Made by a program: the position numbers and the translations under genes. The notes under the pieces are model-generated. The model did no database searches, was not told the DNA's origin, and was given only the letters and a program-made list of their open reading frames with translations. From Phycisphaerales bacterium (GTDB lineage: Bacteria > Planctomycetota > Phycisphaerae > Phycisphaerales > SM1A02), in assembly GCA_009691705.1 (NCBI GenBank), contig SIAR01000019.1:1-44282 (forward strand): a stretch of DNA of 44,282 nt, read 5' to 3'. Positions 34,078-41,731 of the stretch are shown here, piece after piece. How positions within the stretch are numbered: the first letter of the stretch is position 1; each line of letters opens with the position of its first letter.

Positions 34078-34869
34078 ATGAAGATTCTTCTAACCAACGA
34101 CGATGGAATTACAGCACCAGGTATCGCGGCGCTCTACGACGCGATCGCTTCGCTCGGTGAAATATTCGTGATCGCCCCCGCCGGTGTGCAGTCTGCGATG
34201 AGTCACGGCATCACCTTTCACAAGCCGCTCCTGACGCGCGAAGTGCAAGTCAACGCGCGTATGTGTGGAACCGCCCTCGAAGGGACTCCCGCGGATTGTG
34301 TGAAGGTTGGTCTGCGCACAATGTGGCTCGAACGATTCGGCGCAGGCAGCCGTCCTGATCTTGTTGTGAGCGGAATGAACAGTGGTGCAAACGTTGGCAT
34401 CAATGTCATCTATTCGGGAACGGTCGCAGCCGCGATTGAGGCGGCATTTCTAGGGGTTCCCGCGATTGCGGTGAGTCTGCATTTGGGCGGATCGGGTCGC
34501 ATTGCCTGGGAGCGCGCCGCTGAGATTGCGCGCCACGCCATCGACAAGGTCATCGCACATCCGCTCGATGCGCACCGCGTGATCTCGATCAATGTGCCGC
34601 GCACCGAGTCACCTGACGCGCCGATGCCGCCGATTCGCGTGGTGCGCATGAACACTGCCGCAGGAATTGATCGCCACGAACGACGCGAATCTCCAGAAGG
34701 TCATGCCTACTACTGGCCGACCGGAAATGGGATGGAGTTCTATCACACCGCGCAGGGAAGCGATGTCGAAGCGCTCAGTGAGAGAAACGTAACGATCACG
34801 CCGCTCTCGTATGACTTGACCGACGAAGCGTCACTTGCCGCATGGCAGAGTCGATTGCACGCCTCGTGA
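34078..34869 (+). CDS. surE: 5'/3'-nucleotidase SurE
   Basis: SurE is a metal-dependent phosphatase acting on nucleoside monophosphates under stress or in stationary phase. The start at 34078 gives 263 residues beginning with the family metal motif MKILLTNDDGI. The second motif SGMNSGANVG (about 102-111) and the YSGTVAAAIEAAFLG block are both intact. The earlier in-frame ATG at 33814 lies inside the glycosyltransferase gene and is not used. A hairpin at its 3' end may terminate both it and the convergent tonB-like gene. Confidence 0.95.
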   Translation: MKILLTNDDGITAPGIAALYDAIASLGEIFVIAPAGVQSAMSHGITFHKPLLTREVQVNARMCGTALEGTPADCVKVGLRTMWLERFGAGSRPDLVVSGMNSGANVGINVIYSGTVAAAIEAAFLGVPAIAVSLHLGGSGRIAWERAAEIARHAIDKVIAHPLDAHRVISINVPRTESPDAPMPPIRVVRMNTAAGIDRHERRESPEGHAYYWPTGNGMEFYHTAQGSDVEALSERNVTITPLSYDLTDEASLAAWQSRLHAS

Positions 34870-34890
34870 TGCCGCGCCCCGTGAGGCGTG
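34858..34890. terminator. Possible bidirectional terminator between surE and the tonB-like gene
   Basis: CACGCCTC (34858-34865) pairs with GAGGCGTG (34883-34890) across a 17-base loop. It includes the end of surE and stops 2 bp before the tonB-like stop. Neither strand has a T run, so the call rests on position and the 8-bp perfect stem. Confidence 0.4.
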
Positions 34891-34892
34891 AA

Positions 34893-36152
34893 TCAATTCA
34901 TAATGAAGCGCACCCGAAAGGGAAGAGTCTTTCCCACCGGCAGTTTGTCGAGTTGTGATCCATTGGCACGCCAGCGATAGAGCGCGTCGAGAACGGGTCC
35001 ATCAATATCTGGATAGCCGCTCGTTTGCAGAATGCGGCAGGTCACAGGCACGCCATCGCGTCCGAAGATGATTTCACAGACGGGATTCTGCGGTGAAGTT
35101 GTGAGGCGAGTCAGAGTCGGAAGGGTTGGTTTTTTTGTCCGCACTTCAATGCCCTTGCGAGCGAGGGGCTTTCCAGTTCGCCACGTAGACGGTGGTGCGT
35201 CAATGATGCTGATCGCATCCGACTCGCGGTTAGAGCGTTCGCCTTGTTCTTGGCTCGTTCCTGGCGCGCCGGGAGGTCCTGGCACCGGAGCAACAACAGG
35301 ACTCGTGGCACCAGTGGCTGCAGGTTGCGGCGTCTGCGGTGGATTCTGCGGTGGATTCTGCGGAGTCGCCTCGCGCGCGACTGCATCGGGTGTGTCGGTC
35401 GGTTTGATTTCAGCGGTGGGAGCAGGGTCTTTCGACGGATCGGGTTGCGGATCTGGTCGATCAATCGCCACTGGCACCTCGCCGTCAGGCGAGGTGGGGG
35501 GCGTTGGCAGTTGGCTCGCGGCACTCACAACCTCGACGGGTGGTGTGGGAGGCACTGGCACTGGCGCTGGCGCTGGCGCTTGTGCTGGCGCTTGCGCTTG
35601 TGCTGGCGCTTGCGCTTGTGCTGGCGCTTGCGCTTGTGCTGGCGCTTGTGCTGGCGCTGGCGCTTGCGCTTGTGCTGGCGCTTGTGCTGGCGCTGGCGCT
35701 TGTGCTGGCGCTTGCGCTTGCGCTTGTGCTGGCGCTGGTTGCGGAGGCTGCGGCGATGGATCTGGATTCACCACGCCGGCATTTGGTGCGCCACCGCCCC
35801 CGGCATCTTTCTCAGTGAATGCCGCTTGATCGACCTGCCCATGCTGTGCAATGTGTTCTTGGTACTCGTCGTAACCGATCCAAGTCATGCCTTCGTCAGA
35901 ACCATTTTCAACTCCGGGGATCAGTTCCTCTTCGTCGGCGGATTTCTCTTGGGCATCTTTGAGCGCCCTCTCGAGTCGTTCGCGTTGACGCCGTTCGCTT
36001 TCGCTGGTTCCATCGAGCGCAGAATCCAAAGGACTTTTGCCTCCCACCCCCCACGATGCAGTCAGAATCGGAAAGCCAATCACCATGTGCAACAACAGCG
36101 CGATGAGCGCTCCCCAGTAGAGCGGAGTGTTTGCGTTGCGATGGGCGATCAC
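34893..36152 (-). CDS. TonB-like protein with long Pro/Ala/Gln linker
   Basis: TonB links the proton-motive force to outer-membrane transporters. A GTG at 36152 overlaps the exbD-like stop (GTGA) and gives 419 residues. Residues about 8-30 form a membrane anchor (GALIALLLHMVIGFPIL). A charged coiled coil and the segment TWIGYDEYQEHIAQ follow; the TWIG(Y/F) piece is one I associate with planctomycete TonB-like proteins. Then comes a low-complexity Pro/Ala/Gln linker and a C-terminal TonB_C-like domain (last 65 residues) with CRILQTSGYPDIDGPVLDAL and the LPFRVRF end strand. Upstream in-frame start at 36230 lies inside exbD. ExbB is not in this cluster. Confidence 0.8.
   Translation of the reverse strand: MIAHRNANTPLYWGALIALLLHMVIGFPILTASWGVGGKSPLDSALDGTSESERRQRERLERALKDAQEKSADEEELIPGVENGSDEGMTWIGYDEYQEHIAQHGQVDQAAFTEKDAGGGGAPNAGVVNPDPSPQPPQPAPAQAQAQAPAQAPAPAQAPAQAQAPAPAQAPAQAQAPAQAQAPAQAQAPAQAPAPAPVPVPPTPPVEVVSAASQLPTPPTSPDGEVPVAIDRPDPQPDPSKDPAPTAEIKPTDTPDAVAREATPQNPPQNPPQTPQPAATGATSPVVAPVPGPPGAPGTSQEQGERSNRESDAISIIDAPPSTWRTGKPLARKGIEVRTKKPTLPTLTRLTTSPQNPVCEIIFGRDGVPVTCRILQTSGYPDIDGPVLDALYRWRANGSQLDKLPVGKTLPFRVRFIMN
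35562..35740 (-). repeat. Minisatellite coding the Pro-Ala-Gln linker of the TonB-like protein
   Basis: About 180 bp of tandem 6-bp based units (CTGGCG, CTTGCG, CTTGTG on the plus strand) arranged as 12- and 18-bp repeats. They encode alternating PAQAQA and PAQAPA peptides in a periplasm-spanning linker. Repeats of this kind change length by slippage in multiples of 6 bp, which keeps the frame. On the plus strand the repeats give long Leu/Ala- or Cys/Ala-rich open frames that are artefacts. Confidence 0.9.
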
Positions 36153-36601
36153 GGGGTGATCGTAGGCAATGGCGGCGGCGCAGCAGCGTCGTCGAGCGGC
36201 TTGCCGACAAAATTCACCTGCAAGCCACAACCGCGCAACTTATCCCAAATGCTCTGCATGACAGGGGCGCGATCGACCGTTCCCTGCCCATCGGCAACCG
36301 CAATGTAGACAACCGTCTTGGCGTCTTCTTTTTTCGATTCTGCGACCCGTCCTGCGATGTCACTGAGCTCGCATGGAATGCGGTTGTAGTAAAGCTTGCC
36401 GTCTAGCGCGATTGAAATCGTCGCTGCCGTTGCAGGCATTGCCTTCTGGCCGCTCTGAAACTTGCGAAGTTCCATCGGGATGACGCTCACGCGAACGGCG
36501 AGCGCCTGCGAATAGATGAAGAACGAGAGCAAGAACATCATCACGTCGATGAGCGGAATCAGTTCGATCCGCGGTTCGTGTGAAGTGCGCCGAATTCGCA
36601 T
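36149..36601 (-). CDS. ExbD/TolR-like biopolymer transport protein
   Basis: The 150-residue protein has the family N-terminus: a short basic segment followed by IELIPLIDVMMFLLSFFI (about 11-28), where the Asp of LIDVM is the proton-path residue. The periplasmic domain (about 60-130) contains the VYIAVADGQGTVDRAPVMQS segment typical of ExbD/TolR. It starts 18 bp after a STAS gene and ends inside the tonB-like start by GTGA, so the pair is coupled. No exbB/tolQ gene is present. Confidence 0.88.
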   Translation of the reverse strand: MRIRRTSHEPRIELIPLIDVMMFLLSFFIYSQALAVRVSVIPMELRKFQSGQKAMPATAATISIALDGKLYYNRIPCELSDIAGRVAESKKEDAKTVVYIAVADGQGTVDRAPVMQSIWDKLRGCGLQVNFVGKPLDDAAAPPPLPTITP

Positions 36602-36619
36602 TTGGCCTCTCGAAGGCGC

Positions 36620-36958
36620 TCAGAGCCCAAGTTGCGCGGCCGCAAGCGCGGTGGGAACGTCGTCGGTGAATTTGAAGAGGCGATCGAGCCCCGTCATCAA
36701 GAGCACGCTCCACACCGAGTCGCGCACTCCGCAAAGGTGCAGCGAGCCGTCGTTGGCGATCACCCCTTTGCGTAGTTGCAGTAACTGGGCGATATTCGAA
36801 GAGTTCAGATATGTCACAGCACGCATGTCGAGTACGATATGAAAAGAACGATCGGCCTTCTCGATGCGGGCAAAGATTGCGTCGAGGTCTTCTCTAAGCG
36901 CTGGTTCGTCGGCCATCTCGCCCAGAATCACATTGTCAGACCAGTCGCTCAACGGCAT
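36620..36958 (-). CDS. STAS-domain protein, anti-sigma factor antagonist type
   Basis: A 112-residue STAS protein. The segment FHIVLDMRAVTYLNSSNIAQ (about 39-58) carries the NSSN serines at the regulatory position, and the later GVRDSVWSVLLMTGLDRLF matches the usual C-terminal helix. It lies 13 bp after the gyrA stop and 18 bp before the exbD-like start, in what looks like one operon. This context is unusual; no kinase or sigma factor is nearby. It differs clearly in sequence from the STAS protein at 4636-4983. Confidence 0.82.
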   Translation of the reverse strand: MPLSDWSDNVILGEMADEPALREDLDAIFARIEKADRSFHIVLDMRAVTYLNSSNIAQLLQLRKGVIANDGSLHLCGVRDSVWSVLLMTGLDRLFKFTDDVPTALAAAQLGL

Positions 36959-36971
36959 AATTTTGATCCTA

Positions 36972-39590
36972 TCACTTGGCTGACTCGGTCGGTGCGTCAG
37001 CAGTCAGCGTTGTCTCGCTCGAGTCATCGGCTTCGAAGCACGCCGCACCCACGAGTGTGTCGCCATCTTGCAACTTGACAACGCGAACTCCAAGGGTGTT
37101 ACGCCCAACGAGGCGAACCTCGCTAGCCCGAATTCGCACGATCATCCCGCCGCGCGAGACGAACATGAGGTCGTCAGCTTCGAGCGTTGAATGCACTGCG
37201 ACGACCCGTCCATTGCGTTCGTCTGCCTTGATATCGATGCGCCCCTTGCCGCCGCGCGATTGCGCGCGCGTTTGGCCATCCTCTTGGTGCACGAGATACT
37301 CAGTCATCGGCGTGCGCTTTCCAAATCCGTTTTCGGTGCAGGTGAAAAGTGTCGCGTGGTCGTCGCAGCGCACGAGTCCAACCACCGCATCGGCGTCGGA
37401 AAGGTCGATTCCACCCACTCCAGCGGCAGCTCGTCCCATCACGCGGGCGTCATTCTCGTCGAAGCGAATCGACATTCCCTGCGCCGTTGCGAGCAGGATG
37501 TGGTCGTCGCCGCGCGTCTGCACAACGTTGACGAGTCGATCGCCGTCGTTCAATCCAACCGCGATGATGCCGCTGCGATTGACATTGCGAAACTCTTTGA
37601 GAGACGAACGCTTGATGCGACCACTCGCTGTGGCGAAGAAGAGGTAATCCTCACTGCGTTCGAAATCTTTGATCGGCAGGTAGGCGACCATTCGTTCGCC
37701 CTCTTTGAGTTCAACGACGTTGTTGATTGCGCGTCCCTTTGCCGTACGCGACATCTCTGGAATCTGCCAGACCTTGATGCGGTAGATGCGACCGGTGTTG
37801 GTGAAGCACAAGAGGTCATCGTGGGTGCTGGCGATAAAGACGCGCTCGATGTAGTCACCATCTTTCGCGTCTGATCCGCGCACGCCCACGCCCCCGCGAC
37901 CTTGGGTGCGAAAGGTGCCAGTTGGCGAACGCTTCACGAATCCTTCGTGGCTGACAGTCACGGCAACATCGTGCTCTTGGATGAGTTCTGCGAGGTCAAA
38001 GTCGCCGGCCTCATCGGTCTCGATCTTGGTGCGACGGTCATCGGCAAACTTCGCGCCTATCTCGATGATGTCTTTGCGCACAACTTGCAGCACGAGCGAG
38101 GGATCACCAAGCATCTTCTCGTAGCCCTCGATCTCGGTGAGCAGGGCCGAGAATTCGGCGGCGAGTTTCTCGATTTCGAGCCCGACCAGTTGAATCAGGC
38201 GCAGGGCTCCAATCGCATCGGCTTGCACACGCGTGAGTTTGATTCCGCTGCCAACGCGGCTCGCCTCAGCGATGCGCTCTGGTACGAGATGGCTGCTCGG
38301 ATGATCTTGCGCGATGCGAAATGCCCGCCGCATGAGCGTTTCGATCGCCTCTTCGCGGGTGCGCGAGGCCCGGATGATGGCGATGACAGCGTCGATATCG
38401 CAGACTGCGTAGACCAATCCTTCAAGGCGATGCGCTTGCTGGCGGGCGTGACGCAAAAGAAACTCTGTGCGCCGTCGAATGACCGTGCAGCGATGATCAA
38501 TGTAACTCGTGATGAGCGTGCGAAACGGAAGGGTGCGCGGCTGCCCATTCACCAACGCGATGTTGATGATGCTGTACGTCGTCTGCAGTGGTGTGAACTC
38601 ATAGAGTTGGCGCTCAACCACCGCAGGATCGGCACCCTTTCGCAAGACGACGAGAATGCGCGTCTGCGCATCGCGCCCGGAGTGGTTGCGCACATCGACG
38701 ATGTCTGGAATGCGATCATCTTTCTTCGCATCGACGATGCGCTCGATGAGCAGACTCTGCACCACCTGATAGGGAATCTCTTCGATGATGATCATGTTGC
38801 GACCATCTTTCGATTCGTGTCGCACCCGACCGCGCACGGTGAGCCGACCGCGACCAGTTGCGTATGCCTCGGCGATTCCGCGCCGTCCTACGATGGTGCC
38901 ACCCGTCGGAAAGTCAGGGCCTGGAACAATCGCAAGCAGTCCAGCCAGATCGATCTCTGGATTGTCAATCGTTGCCACGATTGCGCGCACGATCTCAGCG
39001 AGATTGTGGGGTGGCATCGAGCTGGCCATGCCAACGGCAATACCCGACGAACCATTCACCATTAGATTTGGAAACTTGCCCGGCAACACCATCGGCTCAG
39101 TGAGTCGATCGTCGTAATTTGGCTTGAAATCAACCGTTTCTTTGTCGAGATCTTCGAGCATCGCGACGGCCGGTCCAGTCATGCGCGCCTCGGTGTATCG
39201 CATGGCAGCAGGGGGATCGCCTTCGATAGAACCGAAGTTTCCTTGCTTGTCGATGAGTAACGCGCGCGTCTTCCAAGACTGTCCAAGATTGACCAGCGTT
39301 GGATAGATCACCGACTCGCCGTGCGGGTGGTAATTACCACTTGTGTCACCACAAATCTTGGCGCATTTGATCTGCTTTCGACCCGGAGAAAGGTTGAGGT
39401 CGTGCATCGCAACGAGGATGCGGCGCTGCGAGGGCTTCAATCCGTCACGCACATCAGGCAGGGCGCGATCGGTGATCGTGCTCATCGCATAGACGAGATA
39501 TGACTCGTGCAATTCACGGTCAATCGTCTTGTCGATGACGTTTCCGAGCGTCGAATGCCCGTCTGGAGAAGGAGGTGGAACAGCAGTCAC
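36972..39590 (-). CDS. gyrA: DNA gyrase subunit A
   Basis: GyrA breaks and rejoins DNA in the gyrase tetramer. The 872-residue product has the winged-helix domain with catalytic Tyr132 (MRYTEAR), a coiled-coil domain and a six-bladed C-terminal beta-pinwheel. The GyrA box is present as QGRGGVGVRG (family QRRGGKG), which supports gyrase over topoisomerase IV. In the quinolone region the sequence is HPHGESVIYPTLV: the serine equivalent to Ser83 is kept (S93), but the acidic residue at position 87 is Pro97. The upstream tlyA-like gene ends 52 bp before; the STAS gene starts 13 bp after. gyrB is not in the window. Confidence 0.95.
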   Translation of the reverse strand: MTAVPPPSPDGHSTLGNVIDKTIDRELHESYLVYAMSTITDRALPDVRDGLKPSQRRILVAMHDLNLSPGRKQIKCAKICGDTSGNYHPHGESVIYPTLVNLGQSWKTRALLIDKQGNFGSIEGDPPAAMRYTEARMTGPAVAMLEDLDKETVDFKPNYDDRLTEPMVLPGKFPNLMVNGSSGIAVGMASSMPPHNLAEIVRAIVATIDNPEIDLAGLLAIVPGPDFPTGGTIVGRRGIAEAYATGRGRLTVRGRVRHESKDGRNMIIIEEIPYQVVQSLLIERIVDAKKDDRIPDIVDVRNHSGRDAQTRILVVLRKGADPAVVERQLYEFTPLQTTYSIINIALVNGQPRTLPFRTLITSYIDHRCTVIRRRTEFLLRHARQQAHRLEGLVYAVCDIDAVIAIIRASRTREEAIETLMRRAFRIAQDHPSSHLVPERIAEASRVGSGIKLTRVQADAIGALRLIQLVGLEIEKLAAEFSALLTEIEGYEKMLGDPSLVLQVVRKDIIEIGAKFADDRRTKIETDEAGDFDLAELIQEHDVAVTVSHEGFVKRSPTGTFRTQGRGGVGVRGSDAKDGDYIERVFIASTHDDLLCFTNTGRIYRIKVWQIPEMSRTAKGRAINNVVELKEGERMVAYLPIKDFERSEDYLFFATASGRIKRSSLKEFRNVNRSGIIAVGLNDGDRLVNVVQTRGDDHILLATAQGMSIRFDENDARVMGRAAAGVGGIDLSDADAVVGLVRCDDHATLFTCTENGFGKRTPMTEYLVHQEDGQTRAQSRGGKGRIDIKADERNGRVVAVHSTLEADDLMFVSRGGMIVRIRASEVRLVGRNTLGVRVVKLQDGDTLVGAACFEADDSSETTLTADAPTESAK

Positions 39591-39642
39591 AGCGAACTTG
39601 AAATACTAGCAATTTCGACGAATCGCTGCCGGGTTTGGCGAC

Positions 39643-40206
39643 TCAAATCACTCGAAAAAGATGCGCCAAATGCTCGCAGTTTCCCCCTCCGCCCTCAATG
39701 GGACTTGGGCAGTCGTGTGCAACACGCACTCCCAGTGCAGCCATCTCTGCTAAGACGCGCGCAATGACTTGTGCAGCGACTTGGGGAGGCAGAACTCCCT
39801 TGACGAGTGCCTTGCGTTCGTCGCCTTGCGACTCGTAGTGGGGCTTGATGAGCGAGACAATCTGCCCGCCGGCGCGAAGCCAACGCAGGGCCACCGGAAT
39901 TGAATGCACCTGCTTCGTCCACGCCATATCAACCACGACTAGGTCGACGCCACCCGTGGGGGGCGGTGCATGCAAGACGTTGGTGCGCTCGCGCACTTCG
40001 ACGCGTGGGTCATTGCGCAATTTCCAGTCGAGCATGCCATATCCGGTGTCGACTGCGACCACTTTTGTGGCCCCTTTCTGCAGCAGGCAGTCGGTAAAAC
40101 CTCCCGCATTGCAGCCGAAATCTGCGCACTCGAGCCCCGTGACCGTGATAGAGAAGGCGTCTAGCGCCTGGGCGAGTTTCAGTCCTGCTCTTGAGACGAA
40201 TTGCAC
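39643..40206 (-). CDS. TlyA-like FtsJ-fold RNA methyltransferase lacking the S4 domain
   Basis: TlyA methylates ribose in 16S/23S rRNA; related proteins are putative haemolysins. The GTG at 40206 has a GAGG site 6 bases upstream and gives 187 residues. Motifs: FVSRAGLKLAQALDAF, the SAM loop DFGCNAGGFTDCLLQKG, VDTGYGMLDWKLRNDPRV, VVDMAW, LIKPHYES and EGGGGNCEHL, giving a K-D-K-E arrangement like FtsJ enzymes. The N-terminal S4 RNA-binding domain that TlyA normally carries (about 60 residues) is absent, and the preceding DNA belongs to lpxI. An ATG at 40260 overlaps lpxI and is less likely. Confidence 0.83.
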   Translation of the reverse strand: MQFVSRAGLKLAQALDAFSITVTGLECADFGCNAGGFTDCLLQKGATKVVAVDTGYGMLDWKLRNDPRVEVRERTNVLHAPPPTGGVDLVVVDMAWTKQVHSIPVALRWLRAGGQIVSLIKPHYESQGDERKALVKGVLPPQVAAQVIARVLAEMAALGVRVAHDCPSPIEGGGGNCEHLAHLFRVI

Positions 40207-40216
40207 TAGGCGCCTC

Positions 40217-41059
40217 TCAGATTCCAAGCAGCACGATGCCGAGGCGATTGGCGTGATCAATCATCCGCGGCTTCTCAAGCATGATCACGCGACCTGCACC
40301 GAGCACGAGCATCCCTCCACCGCGCTTGGCAAGTCGCTCGAGTGTCGCGACCCCAACGGTCGGAACATCTGCCCGCATGTCATGCGAGTCGTGGGCAGTT
40401 TTTAGCAGCATCCATCCACCACTTTTGCAGAGACCAGAGGTGCGGTCGATCATCGCGTCGGTGCCTTCCATCGCTTCGACAGAGATCACGTCGCACGCGC
40501 GCACGGTGATGCCTTGACCGACTCCGAGGTTTGCAATCGAGCAGAGAATCGGCCAGCCGAATGCGACGTCGCGCGATTGCGAGGCTGATGGGTGCACAGA
40601 ACCCATCACTCCCAGAGAGGCGAGGTGTTGCGGGATATAAGAGGTTGAGTCGATGAGGCGCACTCCAGAGCTTTCAAGTTCATCAGCAACGACACGCAGC
40701 AACACGTGACTTCGCCGATCGAAACGCAGTTGGCGATAGTAGAGCAGGATTGCGCGCAGATCAGGAAGTTGCCGCAATAGCCGCAGTGGCTCATACATCT
40801 GCGCCTTTCCAACGCGTCCGACCATCACCGTCTCTTGGATTCCTGCGCGACGAAGCAGGCGAATCCACTTGCCAATCTGAAAGGTGCCAGCAGTGTGAAA
40901 GTCGTCGCAGTGGTCGCGCAAGACTGGCTCGAATTGATCGCGCAGTCCGATGCAGAAAACTTTGCGACCCGTGGCGCGGATGCCATCGGCCACGAGAATT
41001 GGCAGCAAACCACTGCCAGCGATGATCCCAATTGCACCGTGGCCAGCAGCGGTAGTCAT
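40217..41059 (-). CDS. lpxI: UDP-2,3-diacylglucosamine pyrophosphatase LpxI
   Basis: LpxI cleaves UDP-2,3-diacylglucosamine to lipid X in lipid A synthesis, replacing LpxH in many bacteria. The 280-residue protein has the family N-terminus GIIAGSGLLPILVADGI, the VGRVGK segment, and the C-terminal domain with VGQGITVRACDVISVEAMEGTD and SGGWMLLKTAHDSHDMRADVPTVG. Length is normal. It starts inside the LOG gene stop (ATGA, 4 bp) and ends 10 bp before the tlyA-like GTG, so it is in an operon. With kdsD it supports an LPS-containing outer membrane. Confidence 0.92.
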   Translation of the reverse strand: MTTAAGHGAIGIIAGSGLLPILVADGIRATGRKVFCIGLRDQFEPVLRDHCDDFHTAGTFQIGKWIRLLRRAGIQETVMVGRVGKAQMYEPLRLLRQLPDLRAILLYYRQLRFDRRSHVLLRVVADELESSGVRLIDSTSYIPQHLASLGVMGSVHPSASQSRDVAFGWPILCSIANLGVGQGITVRACDVISVEAMEGTDAMIDRTSGLCKSGGWMLLKTAHDSHDMRADVPTVGVATLERLAKRGGGMLVLGAGRVIMLEKPRMIDHANRLGIVLLGI

Positions 41060-41709
41060 CGGTCAGCTCGCTGATCGGGCGCGGGAGAGTTGCCCAGTCC
41101 GTGCATGGGAAGCAGGGCTGTCGCATCGTGAACAGCCGAGTTGGGAGCCACCATCGCGGCGTGCAAGCGCTCAGCAAGAAGCTGTGGATCGCTTTCCATC
41201 CAGAGCAGATCGCGGGCAGCTGAGCGGACGAATCCATGGTCAACCCCGTGACTGATGAGTTGCCAGAGCGGCTCTGCGAACCCGCGCGTGTTGAGAAGCC
41301 CAATAGGTTTGGAGTGTCGTCCGATCACCCTACCAACGAGTGTTTCGAAAAACTCCTCCCAAGTGCCCAGACCGCCGGCAAGGATCGCGAATCCATCCCC
41401 GCGCTCTTCGAGTTGGCGTTTTCGTTCGCGCATCGAGTCGACGACGACGAGTTCATCGCAACCATCCCAGCCTTGTTCGAGAGAGAGGAACTGTTCTGTA
41501 ATGATGCCCGTGACATGCGCGCCAGAAGTCTGGGCTGTGCGGGCGATCTCACCCATTAGCCCAATCCCGCCGCCGCCATAGACAAGGTTCATGCCGCTTC
41601 GACCGATCGCTTCGCCGAAATGACGCGCCGCCTCGAGAAAGATCGGATCGAGTCCGCGCGCACTCGCGCAGTAGACGGTGATCGTTGGGCGCGGCACAGA
41701 GTCGGTCAT
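41056..41709 (-). CDS. LOG family protein (nucleotide 5'-monophosphate phosphoribohydrolase-like)
   Basis: LOG/TIGR00730 proteins release the base from (modified) adenosine monophosphates. The 217-residue product has VYCASARGLDPIFLEAA near the start, the nucleotide segment VYGGGGIGLMGEIA and the catalytic signature AGGLGTWEEFFE in place of PGGxGTxxE. R86 and K89-type residues of the SMRERKRQ segment match the family. It is the first gene of the LOG-lpxI-tlyA-gyrA run and overlaps lpxI by 4 bp. Its start lies next to or overlaps the divergent O-antigen ligase-like gene, depending on that gene's start. The substrate is not known. Confidence 0.88.
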   Translation of the reverse strand: MTDSVPRPTITVYCASARGLDPIFLEAARHFGEAIGRSGMNLVYGGGGIGLMGEIARTAQTSGAHVTGIITEQFLSLEQGWDGCDELVVVDSMRERKRQLEERGDGFAILAGGLGTWEEFFETLVGRVIGRHSKPIGLLNTRGFAEPLWQLISHGVDHGFVRSAARDLLWMESDPQLLAERLHAAMVAPNSAVHDATALLPMHGLGNSPAPDQRADR

Positions 41710-41731
41710 GCGCTTCTACGATAGCGACGAG

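Noticed and set aside
35032..36308. Plus-strand Gly/Ala/Cys- and Trp/Arg/Leu-rich frames across the tonB-like gene
   Set aside because: They come from reading the linker minisatellite in the wrong frames; the minus-strand frame encodes an anchor, linker and TonB C-terminal domain.
37902..39065. 387-codon open frame opposite gyrA
   Set aside because: Antisense shadow of gyrA; His/Asp-rich product with no motif.
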